Below, one piece after another: positions 52,249 through 61,445 of a stretch of 64,000 nt of DNA; the first letter of the stretch is position 1, and every line of letters starts with the position of its first letter. A model generated the notes under the pieces. That model was given only the letters and a program-made list of their open reading frames with translations, ran no database searches and was not told the origin of the DNA. This stretch comes from Mangrovimicrobium sediminis (GTDB taxonomy: Bacteria > Pseudomonadota > Gammaproteobacteria > Pseudomonadales > Halieaceae): contig NZ_SRLE01000006.1 in NCBI RefSeq assembly GCF_004745945.1, positions 62,001-126,000 on the forward strand, given 5' to 3'. The position numbers and the translations under genes are program-made.

Positions 52249-53661
52249 TTAATAAGCGTTTTTCCCGGTGAATGCGGTGACCGTGCGGAACAGGATGGCG
52301 ATGTCCAGCCAGATCGACCACTTGTTGATGTACTCGATGTCGGACTGCACGCGCTTGACCATCTGGTTGATGTCGGTGGTCTCGCCGCGAAACCCGCGCA
52401 CCTGCGCAAGACCGGTGATTCCCGGCTTGATGTGGTGCCGCGCAAAGTAGTCCTGGATGCGCTTCGAGTACTCCTGGTCGTGCTGGATCGCGTGCGGGCG
52501 CGGCCCGACCAGGGACATGTCGCCGGTCAGCACATTGAACAGCTGCGGCAGCTCGTCGAGGCTGGTGCGGCGGATGAACGCGCCCACCCGGGTGATCCGC
52601 GGGTCGTCGCGCTGCGCCTGGTTGATGGTCTCGCCCTCGGGCTGGTGCACGACCATGCTGCGGAATTTCCAGATCTGGAAATTGCGGCCATTCCAGCCCG
52701 CCCGCGCCTGGCGAAAGAACACCGGACCCGGGCTGTCCAGCTTTACTGCCAGGGCCACCGCGGCCAGCACCGGCGCCACCGCCAGCAGCAATAACAGAGC
52801 GAGCAGTTTGTCCTCCGCGGACTTCAACAGCAGACGCGTGCCGGTAAGCGGGCTCTCGGACAGGGTGAGCACGGGAATTCCGGCGATCTCGTTGACGCTG
52901 TGATTGACCAGGCGCAGCGAGTAGATGTCGGGGATCCAGTGCACCGAGAGGTGGTGTTCCAGCAAGGTGAAGTAGAGATCCTCGAGCACCTTCGACGCGC
53001 GCAGCGGGGTCACGATATACACCACGCGCACGTCGTGGGCTTCCACGATGTCCGCCAGTTGCCCGATATCACCGAGCAGCGGCAGCGCCGACGGCTCATC
53101 CTCAGCGGCATCTGTCGGCTCGAGGTCGAAGCGCACCGCGCCGACCAGCTTCTGGCCGGTCCACGGGTTGTTGTTGATTTTCGCCGCCAGGTAGTTGGCG
53201 AGGTTCCCCTGGCCGATGACCAGGGCGTGATCGAGGTCCTGCCGGCGGCGGAACCAGGCGTGCTGGATCGCGTGGAACAGGGTGTGTAACAACACGTGGG
53301 AGAGCAGGCCGGCGACGTACAGTTGCGCGACCAGCAAGCGCGAGAAGGTGTCGCCCTGCCGGGTCGCAAACCCGATGGAGGCGAGCAGGAGGAAACTCAG
53401 GCTCCAGGCCTTGAACAGGTCGAAGGTCTTGGCGGTGAAGCTGGTGTTGCTGCGGTAGATCGCCATGTAGTCGTAGACGATGGCGAGAATGACCAGCAGC
53501 AACAGCAGTAACAACAGGTATTCGCGGGTAATGACCCCGACATGCAGGTAGATCAGCCACCAGCTGATACCGATCACGGCCAGGCCATCGATACCGGCCT
53601 GCACCGTGCCAGACAACCCGTCCCTGCGCCGCAGTACGGACCTGCCACTCGTTGTGATCAT
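52249..53661 (-). CDS. Polyprenyl-phosphate sugar phosphotransferase (WcaJ/UndPP-glucose type)
   Basis: A 470-residue inner-membrane enzyme that starts polysaccharide synthesis by loading a sugar-1-phosphate onto undecaprenyl phosphate. It has four N-terminal helices, a Rossmann-like CoA-binding-type middle domain (about 140-265) and a fifth helix (about 285-305). The C-terminal bacterial sugar transferase domain carries KFRSM, RTSLDELPQLFNVLTGDMSLVGPRP and KPGITGLAQV. The sugar is probably glucose or galactose but cannot be fixed from sequence. It starts 5 bases after epsA. Confidence 0.93.
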   Translation of the reverse strand: MITTSGRSVLRRRDGLSGTVQAGIDGLAVIGISWWLIYLHVGVITREYLLLLLLLLVILAIVYDYMAIYRSNTSFTAKTFDLFKAWSLSFLLLASIGFATRQGDTFSRLLVAQLYVAGLLSHVLLHTLFHAIQHAWFRRRQDLDHALVIGQGNLANYLAAKINNNPWTGQKLVGAVRFDLEPTDAAEDEPSALPLLGDIGQLADIVEAHDVRVVYIVTPLRASKVLEDLYFTLLEHHLSVHWIPDIYSLRLVNHSVNEIAGIPVLTLSESPLTGTRLLLKSAEDKLLALLLLLAVAPVLAAVALAVKLDSPGPVFFRQARAGWNGRNFQIWKFRSMVVHQPEGETINQAQRDDPRITRVGAFIRRTSLDELPQLFNVLTGDMSLVGPRPHAIQHDQEYSKRIQDYFARHHIKPGITGLAQVRGFRGETTDINQMVKRVQSDIEYINKWSIWLDIAILFRTVTAFTGKNAY

Positions 53662-53666
53662 GGGGA

Positions 53667-54530
53667 TTAGGGGTAGCTGACGCCGCCCTGCATGAATACG
53701 CGCACCGCCTGGGACCGGGCGGTCACCCCCATCTTGTTGAAGATCCGCTTCAGGTGGTTCTTGACCGTGTTGCGGCTGATACCGAGGATGGTACCGATCT
53801 CCTCGTTGGACTTGCCCTGGCTGACCCAGTTGATGACCTCGATCTCCCGGCTGCTGAGCAGACCGGCCCAGGCCTCCGGCGAGCGCTCCACCGCGTCACC
53901 GTTCTGCGGCAGGCACTTGACCCGGCGCAGTGCGGAATCGAGCTGTGGCATCAGCAGGTCGAGGATGGATTCGTCGGGACGCCAGTCGCGGTCCTGGATG
54001 TTGAAGATGTACAGGCAATCCAGGCCCTCGCGCTCGTCGCGCAGAAGGTAGGTGAGCACCTTTTCGGTCTCCAGCATCAATTTGCCGAAGGCGGGAAAGC
54101 TCTGGCTGATGTCCGCCCACTCGGCGGAACGGCTGTCGAATTCCTTGAGCAGCAGCCAGTTTTGCTCGCTCTCGGTCAGCGCCCGGCGCAGGCGCTGCAG
54201 CCCGCGCTCGACGCTGTCGAGTTCCTGCACGGCACGCGTGTTCACCCCGTTGATGACCGAGGCGATGTCGTAGCTGACACTGCGCGTGGAAAAATCCCCC
54301 CAGGCCGCCATCAGCGTGTGATGCGGAATGAATGGCGTGATGTCATTCTGCAGCCAGCGATAAAAGTCCTGGTGGCTGCGTATCGAGGTCGCGGCACCGA
54401 GCGTGGCGATCAATCGCTCCTGGAACCGTTGGCCCGGCGGTGACTGCGGCGCCTCGCGGCGCCAGTTCTGCATGACGTGCGCACTCGGCGTTCGGGCACG
54501 TTTCGCGCTATGGGCTTCTATCCTCTCCAT
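53667..54530 (-). CDS. epsA: LuxR-type regulator, EpsA-like
   Basis: A 287-residue regulator with a C-terminal LuxR helix-turn-helix (about 218-280: LSSREIEVINWVSQGKSNEEIG...). The N-terminal domain of about 200 residues has no visible receiver or PAS motif. Length, domain layout and position in front of the polysaccharide genes fit the EpsA regulator of PEP-CTERM/exosortase loci, so I use that symbol tentatively. It is the first gene of the minus-strand operon and divergent from the prsT-like gene. A 22-bp perfect dyad in the gap is a candidate binding site. Confidence 0.75.
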   Translation of the reverse strand: MERIEAHSAKRARTPSAHVMQNWRREAPQSPPGQRFQERLIATLGAATSIRSHQDFYRWLQNDITPFIPHHTLMAAWGDFSTRSVSYDIASVINGVNTRAVQELDSVERGLQRLRRALTESEQNWLLLKEFDSRSAEWADISQSFPAFGKLMLETEKVLTYLLRDEREGLDCLYIFNIQDRDWRPDESILDLLMPQLDSALRRVKCLPQNGDAVERSPEAWAGLLSSREIEVINWVSQGKSNEEIGTILGISRNTVKNHLKRIFNKMGVTARSQAVRVFMQGGVSYP

Positions 54531-54786
54531 GATCGATTCTCCCTCCCTACTCCCTGTTCATCGGTTTGCTCGGGACGCTGGCCCGCCGCGGCGTAAGCGC
54601 GCGGCAGGTCCATCGGATCCCCCCCCAGGGTGACATTGCCACCCGAATGGACACAGCTTACCGATTGCAAAGTCATGATGTGCATTACAGCCTCTTCCCC
54701 CGAAGAGCCTCGCGGCGCACCATTTTGGAGCATTTCGGGAAAAATCCTTGTTCTCCCGCAGTTTTCTCCGGTGCGACGGCGGTGAC

Positions 54787-54808
54787 GGTGTGCAATCTCA
54801 TGCACACC
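54787..54808. promoter_or_regulatory. 22-bp perfect dyad, candidate EpsA operator
   Basis: GGTGTGCA, ATCTCA, TGCACACC: 8-bp perfect arms with a 6-base centre. Size and symmetry resemble LuxR-family boxes. It lies 257 bases upstream of epsA and 463 upstream of the prsT-like gene. Confidence 0.5.
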
Positions 54809-54991
54809 CCTGCACTGCAGCAAAAATCATACCCAAACACGCCTACAGCATTGTGACGCTTATATGACACTCCGCTGTACCCCTCCCCCGCAGGGGGGGG
54901 CACTACAAGCCCTTGATGACGCCCGGTACAGGACGCTCCGCCCGCCGCCCGCTGCCGGCCAAACCCCCGCCGCGAGGGGTATATCCGGGCT

Positions 54992-55018
54992 AAAACCGGC
55001 GTATTTTGCTGGTTTTTT
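54992..55018 (+). terminator. Plus-strand terminator-like hairpin upstream of prsT-like gene
   Basis: AAAACCGGC pairs with GCTGGTTTT (one G.U) around 7 bases and is followed by a run that includes six T residues. There is no plus-strand gene before it, so it would end a small RNA or an attenuated leader transcript. Confidence 0.6.
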
Positions 55019-55270
55019 GCGTCAGGCTGTGTACCTTAGGCAGGGCCTCGGCAAGCGGCGCCGGACCACGGCCGGATTCGACGACAGCGCTCTCCGCGGC
55101 CGAGGTGGGGCGGTTATTCCTGCGCGAAAAACGCGAACCGGATCACAATCCGCGGCACGCGCAGGTCGGGGGCCCGGGTGCCCGTCATCCGGGATTCGTC
55201 CTGTCGCGCCCACTCCGGGGCCGCTGAACGCACCAAATTGAAACTGTAATTCCTTACCAGGCTGGCCAAC

Positions 55271-57655
55271 ATGCTCCGTGTAATACTCTCCCTCACCCTG
55301 TGCCTGCTGCTGGCGGCCTGCTCCTCGCCGCAGGAAAAAGCGCGCGAGTTCCTGCAGCGCGCCCAGCAACTGGCCGCGGCGGGCAACCTGGTGGAGGCGA
55401 AACTGGAATACCGCAACGCCCTGCAACTCGACCAGGGCCTCGCCGCGGCGTGGTACGGCCTGGCGCAGATCGCGCGCGGGGAGTCGAACTGGCCGGAGAC
55501 CTTCGCCTACCTGGAAAAGGCCATCGCCGCCGACCCCGCATACCTCGAGGCGCACATCGACAAAACCCGCATCCTGGTCAGCGCCGAGCAGTGGGAACCG
55601 GCGCTGCAGGCCAGCGCCACCGCGCAGCAACTGGCGCCGGAGGACCCGCGCGTACTCGCGCTGCGCGCGGCCATCATGTATTCCCTGGGCGACCGCGAAC
55701 TCGCCGTGGAACTCGCCCGCGGCGCCCTGGGCTTCGACCCCGGCAATGTCGATGCCCACGTGGTGCTGGCGACCGAGCGCCTGAACGACGGCGACCCGCA
55801 AGCGGCACTGGCCCAACTGGAGCAGGGACGGCGCCACACACCGGACAGCGTGGCGCTACAGCTGATTACCGTGGAAGTGCTCGACCGCCTGGACCGGGCC
55901 GACGACGCCGAGCAGGTGCTGCGCGAACTGATCGCACAGCACCCGGAGTCCAGCGCCTTCCAGCTAATATTGGCGCGCTTTTACCTCAACCAGTTTCGCG
56001 ACGACGACGCCGAGCGCATTTTCCGCGACATCGTGAGCGCGGCCCCCACCAGCCTCAAGGCCCGGGTCGACCTGGTCCAGTTCATCCGCAGCACCCGCGG
56101 TGACGCGGCGGCGCTCGCGGAACTGCGCCAGATGATCGACGCCGACCCGGCAACCGGCGAACTGCGCTTCCTGCTGGCGCGCCTGCAGTATTCCGCGGGC
56201 GACCACGAGGGCGCGACCAGGACCCTGCGCGGCATCGCCGCAGACGCCGGCAGCAAGGATGAACGGCTGCGCGCCAAGGGCCTGCTCGCCATCGCCCTGG
56301 TCGAGGGCGGCGAGCCCGGGGCGGGCCAGGCCCTGGTCGAGGAGGTGCTCGCCGAAGACCCGCGCAACGAGCAGGCGCTGATCATCCTCGCCTCGCGGCA
56401 GATCGACCAGCGCAAACTCAGCGAGGCGATCAGCAACCTGCGCACCATTCTCAAGGACTCCCCGGATTCGGCGCGCGCCATGCTGCTGCTGGGCCGCGCG
56501 CACGAGATGGCGGGGGCTAAGGACCTCGCGGAGGATCGCTACGTCGAGGCCTTCCGCGCCGGCAAGCAGTCGCCGGAGTTCGGCCTGCCACTGGCGCAGT
56601 TCCTGTCCCGCACACAGCAGCCGCAGCGCGCTGAACAGGTGCTGGAGGAGATCCTGCTGACGCACCCGGCACACCTGGACACCCTGGTTATGCTGGCCCG
56701 GGCCAGGCTGGCCAGCGGCGACCTCGCCGGCGCCCAGGGCATCGCCCAGCAGATCCGCACCCTGGAGGGCGCCGAAGCCCAGAGCAACCAGATTGAGGGC
56801 GCGCTGTACGCTGCGCGGCAGGACTTCGAGCAGAGCATCAACGCGTTCAAGCGCGCCTATGCCACCTCGCCGTCACCGCAGCGCCCGATGCTGTCGCTGG
56901 TGCGTACCTATCTCAGCGCCGGCCGGCCCGACCAGGCCCACGAGTTCCTCGACTCGGTGCTGGCGGCCAGCGAGAACAACGTCGCCGCGCGACTGCTCAA
57001 GGGGCAGCTCTACTTCAGCCAGGGCGAGGATGCCGCCGCCAGCGAGCAGTTCGAACGCGTGCTCGCCGGCGATGCGGGCAATGTGCCCGCGCACCAGTTC
57101 CTGGCCCGGGTGTACCAGCGCAACGGCGACCCGGCCAAGGCGCTGGCCACATTGGACCAGGGCCTGCAGCGCAACCCGGGCAACTTCAGCCTGCGACTGA
57201 CGCAGGCCGGGATTCTCGAAGAGCAGCGCGATTACGACGCGGCAATCGGCGTCTATGAACAACTGCTGGCGGAACAGCCCGCCGCCGACGTGGTGGCCAA
57301 CAACCTGGCCAGCCTGCTCGCCGAACACAGGGACGACCCGCAGAGCCTGGCCCGTGCGCACGAGATCGCCCAGCGCTTTCGCAATACCACGATCCCGCAC
57401 TTTCGCGACACGCTGGCCTGGACCTATTTCCGCCTCGGCGAGGCGGGCTCGGCCCGCGCGCCCCTGGAGCAGGCGGTGCGCGACATACCGGGCAAGCCGC
57501 TGTTCCGCTACCACCTCGCCCGCGTCTACCTGGCGCTGGGGGAGACCGCCGCCGCACAGCGCGAACTCGAGCAGGCCCGTGCACAGGCGGCGGACACCGA
57601 ACCGCTCCTGCTGCAACAGGTTGACGCGGCGCTGCAGCAGCTAGAGCAGGAATAA
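55271..57655 (+). CDS. prsT: PrsT-like TPR lipoprotein of PEP-CTERM polysaccharide loci
   Basis: A 794-residue lipoprotein (LLAAC, Cys17) composed almost wholly of TPR repeats, about 20 by length. Repeats such as A...GNLVEAKLEYRNALQLD recur to the C-terminus. It resembles PrsT, the TPR protein of exosortase-associated polysaccharide systems. It probably works as a periplasmic scaffold for polymer assembly or export. It is divergent from epsA and convergent with the Wzy/ligase-like gene 23 bases away. Confidence 0.82.
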   Translation: MLRVILSLTLCLLLAACSSPQEKAREFLQRAQQLAAAGNLVEAKLEYRNALQLDQGLAAAWYGLAQIARGESNWPETFAYLEKAIAADPAYLEAHIDKTRILVSAEQWEPALQASATAQQLAPEDPRVLALRAAIMYSLGDRELAVELARGALGFDPGNVDAHVVLATERLNDGDPQAALAQLEQGRRHTPDSVALQLITVEVLDRLDRADDAEQVLRELIAQHPESSAFQLILARFYLNQFRDDDAERIFRDIVSAAPTSLKARVDLVQFIRSTRGDAAALAELRQMIDADPATGELRFLLARLQYSAGDHEGATRTLRGIAADAGSKDERLRAKGLLAIALVEGGEPGAGQALVEEVLAEDPRNEQALIILASRQIDQRKLSEAISNLRTILKDSPDSARAMLLLGRAHEMAGAKDLAEDRYVEAFRAGKQSPEFGLPLAQFLSRTQQPQRAEQVLEEILLTHPAHLDTLVMLARARLASGDLAGAQGIAQQIRTLEGAEAQSNQIEGALYAARQDFEQSINAFKRAYATSPSPQRPMLSLVRTYLSAGRPDQAHEFLDSVLAASENNVAARLLKGQLYFSQGEDAAASEQFERVLAGDAGNVPAHQFLARVYQRNGDPAKALATLDQGLQRNPGNFSLRLTQAGILEEQRDYDAAIGVYEQLLAEQPAADVVANNLASLLAEHRDDPQSLARAHEIAQRFRNTTIPHFRDTLAWTYFRLGEAGSARAPLEQAVRDIPGKPLFRYHLARVYLALGETAAAQRELEQARAQAADTEPLLLQQVDAALQQLEQE

Positions 57656-57678
57656 ATAACGCGGGCGACGCAGCCGTC

Positions 57679-59058
57679 TCAGTCGCGCGGCTGGCCGGCA
57701 TCCACCGCTACGGGGGCAGCCGGCGTCCCCCCTTCCCCGGCCAGCACCGCACTGGCCGCGCCGAGCAGGCCGCCAATAATGAACCACTGCGGACTGGCCA
57801 GCGAGGCGTTGGGAATCTGGTCGATCATGATTATGCCGGTAAGCAGCACGAAACCGGCCATTGGCCACCCCTGCGCCGAGTCTGCGGGGAGTAGTCGCGC
57901 CGCGCGGTGACCGCGGTAGACAGCGAGAAACATGATCGAGTACAGGGCCAGGAAGCCGACAAAGCCGTACTGCCCAAGGGTAATGATCCAGTTGCCGTCG
58001 GTCACCGAATCCGACAGGCGGTTGCGGCCCCAGCCACCCCAGCCGAAAAAGAACTTTTCGCGAGCACGGTCCAGCAACAAGCCCTCCTGGTCGAAGCGAA
58101 ACAACAGGGAACGGCCGCGCGAGGCGTCAGTGCCGATGATCCAGTCCGCAAGCGCCTGCTTTGGAAACAGCTTGAACAGTGACAGCAGCGGGTACAGCAA
58201 CACAATCCAGGACAATCCCATTCCGACCAGGCTGGCCGCCCGCGTAGACTCGCGGCTGAGCAGCAACACCGCCAGCAAACCGAGAGTCACCGCGCCCAGC
58301 GACTTGGTCACCAACAGCACGCAGCACAGGTATGCCAGGGTGATGCCCGCGGGCAGCACCAGGGCCCGCGTGCGGGTTTTCCACAGCACGGTGGCCGCCG
58401 CGGCGACCAGCGCATAGAAGATGGCGACCAACAACCCGTGGCCGAGGAAAACCATCGGACGGTAGCCGCCGTACCTGACCTGCTGGCCGAACTCGTGCGG
58501 GAAGAAGCCGTACACCCAGGTATGCAACTGCGGGCTGAGGCGCACTTCCAGCAGCGCCGGCAGGGAGTAGAACAGCCCCGCGATGACCAGCAGCCGCAGG
58601 ACCTGCATCTGGTCCTGCGCGCCGCGCACCAACATCAACCCGAGCAGGAAAGGTGTCAGGTAGAGAAACTGGTTGACCATGGCGGAAAACGCATCGTGCA
58701 GGGTCAGCCCCGGAATGAACTGTCCGTCCATGATCACCGGTTCGGCGTTGTTGCTGACGGTCACCAGTGGCGTCAACAGCACCACCAGGAACAGCAGGCG
58801 CACCTTGCCCGGTGGCGGCATCAGGCGGACCTTCTGCCGCGCGATCACCGCGACGCCAAACAGGGCGGAGAGCGCACCCATGGATTCCTTGTTGAACGGG
58901 GGCACCAGCGGAAAATCAATGGCCACGCCCACTGGCAGCAGCAGGTAGGCGCCGAACAGGGTAAAGACTGTGGCGGTCAGCACGTCGTTGTGCAGGTAGA
59001 CAAAAATCGCCACCACCGGCCAGGCCAGCAGGGCGATGTGGGCGAACTCGTTGCCCAT
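57679..59058 (-). CDS. O-antigen polymerase/ligase-like membrane protein
   Basis: A 459-residue protein with about 11-12 membrane helices and a large periplasmic loop near residues 305-355 (RSLLFRFDQEGLLLDRAREKFFFGWGGWGRN). This resembles the conserved loop of the Wzy_C/WaaL family. It would polymerise or ligate polysaccharide repeat units in the periplasm. The ATG at 59058 overlaps the stop of the upstream hydrolase gene as TGATG, so the two are co-translated. Upstream frame extension lies inside that gene. Confidence 0.82.
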   Translation of the reverse strand: MGNEFAHIALLAWPVVAIFVYLHNDVLTATVFTLFGAYLLLPVGVAIDFPLVPPFNKESMGALSALFGVAVIARQKVRLMPPPGKVRLLFLVVLLTPLVTVSNNAEPVIMDGQFIPGLTLHDAFSAMVNQFLYLTPFLLGLMLVRGAQDQMQVLRLLVIAGLFYSLPALLEVRLSPQLHTWVYGFFPHEFGQQVRYGGYRPMVFLGHGLLVAIFYALVAAAATVLWKTRTRALVLPAGITLAYLCCVLLVTKSLGAVTLGLLAVLLLSRESTRAASLVGMGLSWIVLLYPLLSLFKLFPKQALADWIIGTDASRGRSLLFRFDQEGLLLDRAREKFFFGWGGWGRNRLSDSVTDGNWIITLGQYGFVGFLALYSIMFLAVYRGHRAARLLPADSAQGWPMAGFVLLTGIIMIDQIPNASLASPQWFIIGGLLGAASAVLAGEGGTPAAPVAVDAGQPRD

Positions 59059-61157
59059 CAGCGGCCCGCGTGCGCCGGACCGGCCGCGTCGCAATCCGCG
59101 CATGCCAGCAAGCCTGCGCACGGCGGCTCGGCCTGCGGCGCGGACGCCCGGGATACCGCTGTCGCGTCCAGTGCGCAGCGGCTGGCATCCGCGAACTGCA
59201 ACAGTTCGGCGGCGAACAGGTAGTCGCGCCCGCCGGGGCCGGAAACCAGGTAGCCCTCCCCGGCGCGGCTGAGCCGATAGGCGGGGGGGTCGCCCGCCAA
59301 TACGACGACATCCTCGCCCTCGCCGCCGTTAATACCGTCGTCGCCGGGACCGGGCAGCAACACATCGTCGCCTCCCCCGCCGAGCAGATAGTCCTCGGCC
59401 GCAGTGCCCACCAGGGTTTCTGCAGCATCAGAGCCGGACACCACTGCACCGTGCTGGAAGTGGCTGCCCGCACGTGACTCCCACCAGGCCGGGGTTTCAC
59501 GGTTTAACTGGTCGAGCAGCCGGGCCCGCGGCGGGTTGTCGCGCGGATTGACGCGCAGGCCCCAGGAACCGTACTGGCTCGGCGGCCCTGACTCGACGAA
59601 CTGCATGAAACTGCCCTGCCCCAGCGCGGCCCAGGCATCCCACACCCGCTGGTAGAGGTCGGCCATTTCCTGGCTGCGCACGAACTCAAGCATTAAATTG
59701 TTATAGCGCTCATCCTTGGTCGCACCGCCCTCGGCGTGGTGGTGGTGCTGTCCGCCCTCGTAGAGCACCAGGCGCAGTCCCGCCTTGTTCGCCAGCGCCT
59801 TTTGCGCCCGCAGCTTATCGATCATCACGGGTATCGAGAGCGCGGTATCGGGGTCCAGCAGGTTGTCGCGCATACGCGGGAAGGCCTGCTCGTGCGGCAT
59901 GGCCAGCAACTGATCGCGCAATTGCGCGTTCTGGCTGAGCTGCCCGCCAAAATACGTGGTGACCGCGAAGGCATCGAAGGTACTCGCCGGATCGCGCCAG
60001 TTGTCCGGGTCCAGCCTGCGCCACAGGTCGGCGCTGATCAGGATATTGGACAACCAGGTATTGACGGCCTGCCCCGCCAGCACCTTGACCAGGCGCTTGT
60101 CGGCCTGCTCGCCGAATACGCCGTCCCAGATGCGCATCACCTGGCTGGCGCGCATGGTGTAGTAGACGCCGACCTGGCCGTTGCCCCACAGCGCCTTGCC
60201 CGCGTCGACCAGCTGGTGTGTCTGCTGGAACTGCCAGTTCCATGTCTCGTTGGAAAACTCTACGTACGCCTGCAGCCGGGGATCGAGGTTATCGCGCACG
60301 TAGCTTGCGAATTCCTCGACAAGGGCGTCGCTGGCCAGGTGCGGGATATTGAACCAGGGGTCAGCGCCGATCTCGTTGGCCAGCCTTACCTGCACCTCGA
60401 TCGGCACCTGCCCGAACCAGGTGTAATAAGCGGGATCAACGCGATCATCGGGCTCGGCCAACGGGGAATTGTTGGTCCCCATCCAGTCCATAAAACGCAC
60501 CAGGCGGGCATCGGCAACCAGTTCGAGCCAGTCCGGATTGAAGATCGCACCGGCCCGGTACAGCGCCAGCTGCGACTCGCGCACAATGCGGATATCGCGC
60601 AGGTGGTCGCTGGGATCGACCGACACGATATCGAACCACCAGTTGCCCGGGTAGGGAGCAATATCGAACACAATGCGCCCGGGTTCGCGCGCAACCACCT
60701 CGGCGTTGGCAATCTCGATACTGCCGCTGCCGGCGTAGAGCATCACATAGCGGCCCGCGCGTACATCCGGCAAACCCAGGCCGGTATCCGACCAGGCGAA
60801 CACGCCCGAGACCTTGGCGATGCCCGGTGGCATCCTGGTCAGCCAGCCGTGCTCGTCGAGGAATCCGCCCTCGCGCATCTGCGCTGCGGTCAGGCCGCCC
60901 CAGCGACCGCGTACATGCCCGAGCCACGGCCGCATGGACTTGACCAGGTCGATAAAAGGAAGCACCGCATTCCAGTCCGCGACGCCATTGAGACCAAAGG
61001 CGAGACTCGGATCGTCCAGCCCCTGCAGTTCACGCAACGCCAGCGGCATATCGAGTTGCTGCGCAGTGGCTGGAGCGGTTTGCGGACTCGCGGCCAGCGC
61101 TGGCGACACGCCGATGGCCAGCAGTGACAACGTGATCAGAAGCCGCAGGACAACCAA
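59058..61157 (-). CDS. Secreted putative glycoside hydrolase with RTX repeats
   Basis: A 699-residue secreted protein. I place the start at TTG 61157 because GGGGAGAG lies directly upstream and the frame then begins with a clean signal peptide (cut near ALA, about residue 22). Residues of about 40-540 look like a TIM-barrel hydrolase of the clan A type. FSNETWNW gives a candidate acid/base Glu304 and LVLYEGGQHHHH a candidate nucleophile Glu467. Residues of about 565-620 hold RTX-like GGxGxD calcium repeats (LLGGGGDDVL, GPGDDGINGGEGED). The C-terminus is Cys-rich. It is coupled by TGATG to the polymerase-like gene, so it may trim or edit the polysaccharide. The family and catalytic assignment are tentative. 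Confidence 0.68.
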   Translation of the reverse strand: MVVLRLLITLSLLAIGVSPALAASPQTAPATAQQLDMPLALRELQGLDDPSLAFGLNGVADWNAVLPFIDLVKSMRPWLGHVRGRWGGLTAAQMREGGFLDEHGWLTRMPPGIAKVSGVFAWSDTGLGLPDVRAGRYVMLYAGSGSIEIANAEVVAREPGRIVFDIAPYPGNWWFDIVSVDPSDHLRDIRIVRESQLALYRAGAIFNPDWLELVADARLVRFMDWMGTNNSPLAEPDDRVDPAYYTWFGQVPIEVQVRLANEIGADPWFNIPHLASDALVEEFASYVRDNLDPRLQAYVEFSNETWNWQFQQTHQLVDAGKALWGNGQVGVYYTMRASQVMRIWDGVFGEQADKRLVKVLAGQAVNTWLSNILISADLWRRLDPDNWRDPASTFDAFAVTTYFGGQLSQNAQLRDQLLAMPHEQAFPRMRDNLLDPDTALSIPVMIDKLRAQKALANKAGLRLVLYEGGQHHHHAEGGATKDERYNNLMLEFVRSQEMADLYQRVWDAWAALGQGSFMQFVESGPPSQYGSWGLRVNPRDNPPRARLLDQLNRETPAWWESRAGSHFQHGAVVSGSDAAETLVGTAAEDYLLGGGGDDVLLPGPGDDGINGGEGEDVVVLAGDPPAYRLSRAGEGYLVSGPGGRDYLFAAELLQFADASRCALDATAVSRASAPQAEPPCAGLLACADCDAAGPAHAGR

Positions 61158-61375
61158 GAATTCTCTCCCCGTGATCGCAGGCACGCTGCAGGTGACATGG
61201 CGCTCATCGCGCTTTCCAGCGCTGTATGCCGGCCGGCAACGGCGCATAGGTGACTCGCCGGTATACTCGCACGATTCAAGGACAGCTGAAAACCGGGGCG
61301 CCGGCGACTGGCCCAGCCGGGCCATGAAACGCGAAAGCGTCGCTGGCGGCGCAGACCCCGTGCCCTCGGTCGCGC

Positions 61376-61408
61376 CAAAAACAAAGAGCCCGGCACAGGG
61401 GCCGGGCT
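61376..61408 (-). terminator. Terminator of the cytochrome gene
   Basis: On the minus strand AGCCCGGC and GCCGGGCT form an 8-bp perfect stem with a 6-base loop, followed by CTTTGTTTTT, 38 bases past the stop of the cytochrome gene. Confidence 0.88.
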
Positions 61409-61445
61409 AAATACACGGAGATAAAACTGTTGCTGGTGGGCTGTC

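Larger units (their letters stand above)
54531..55270. other. 740-base control region between epsA and prsT-like gene
   Basis: No convincing gene; short frames on both strands lack ribosome sites and protein-like composition. It holds a 22-bp dyad (54787-54808), a GC hairpin (CCCCC/GGGGG near 54885-54897) and a rho-independent-like terminator on the plus strand (54992-55018). Promoters for both directions must lie here. The terminator upstream of prsT suggests a small RNA or an attenuated leader. Confidence 0.6.

Noticed and set aside
54566-54856. Short frames on both strands in the epsA-prsT gap
   Set aside because: No ribosome sites, atypical residue composition and overlap with palindromic control elements.
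54880-54990. Possible c-di-GMP riboswitch in the prsT leader
   Set aside because: I could not find the conserved GEMM core or the tetraloop-receptor pattern. Only the terminator-like hairpin is supported.
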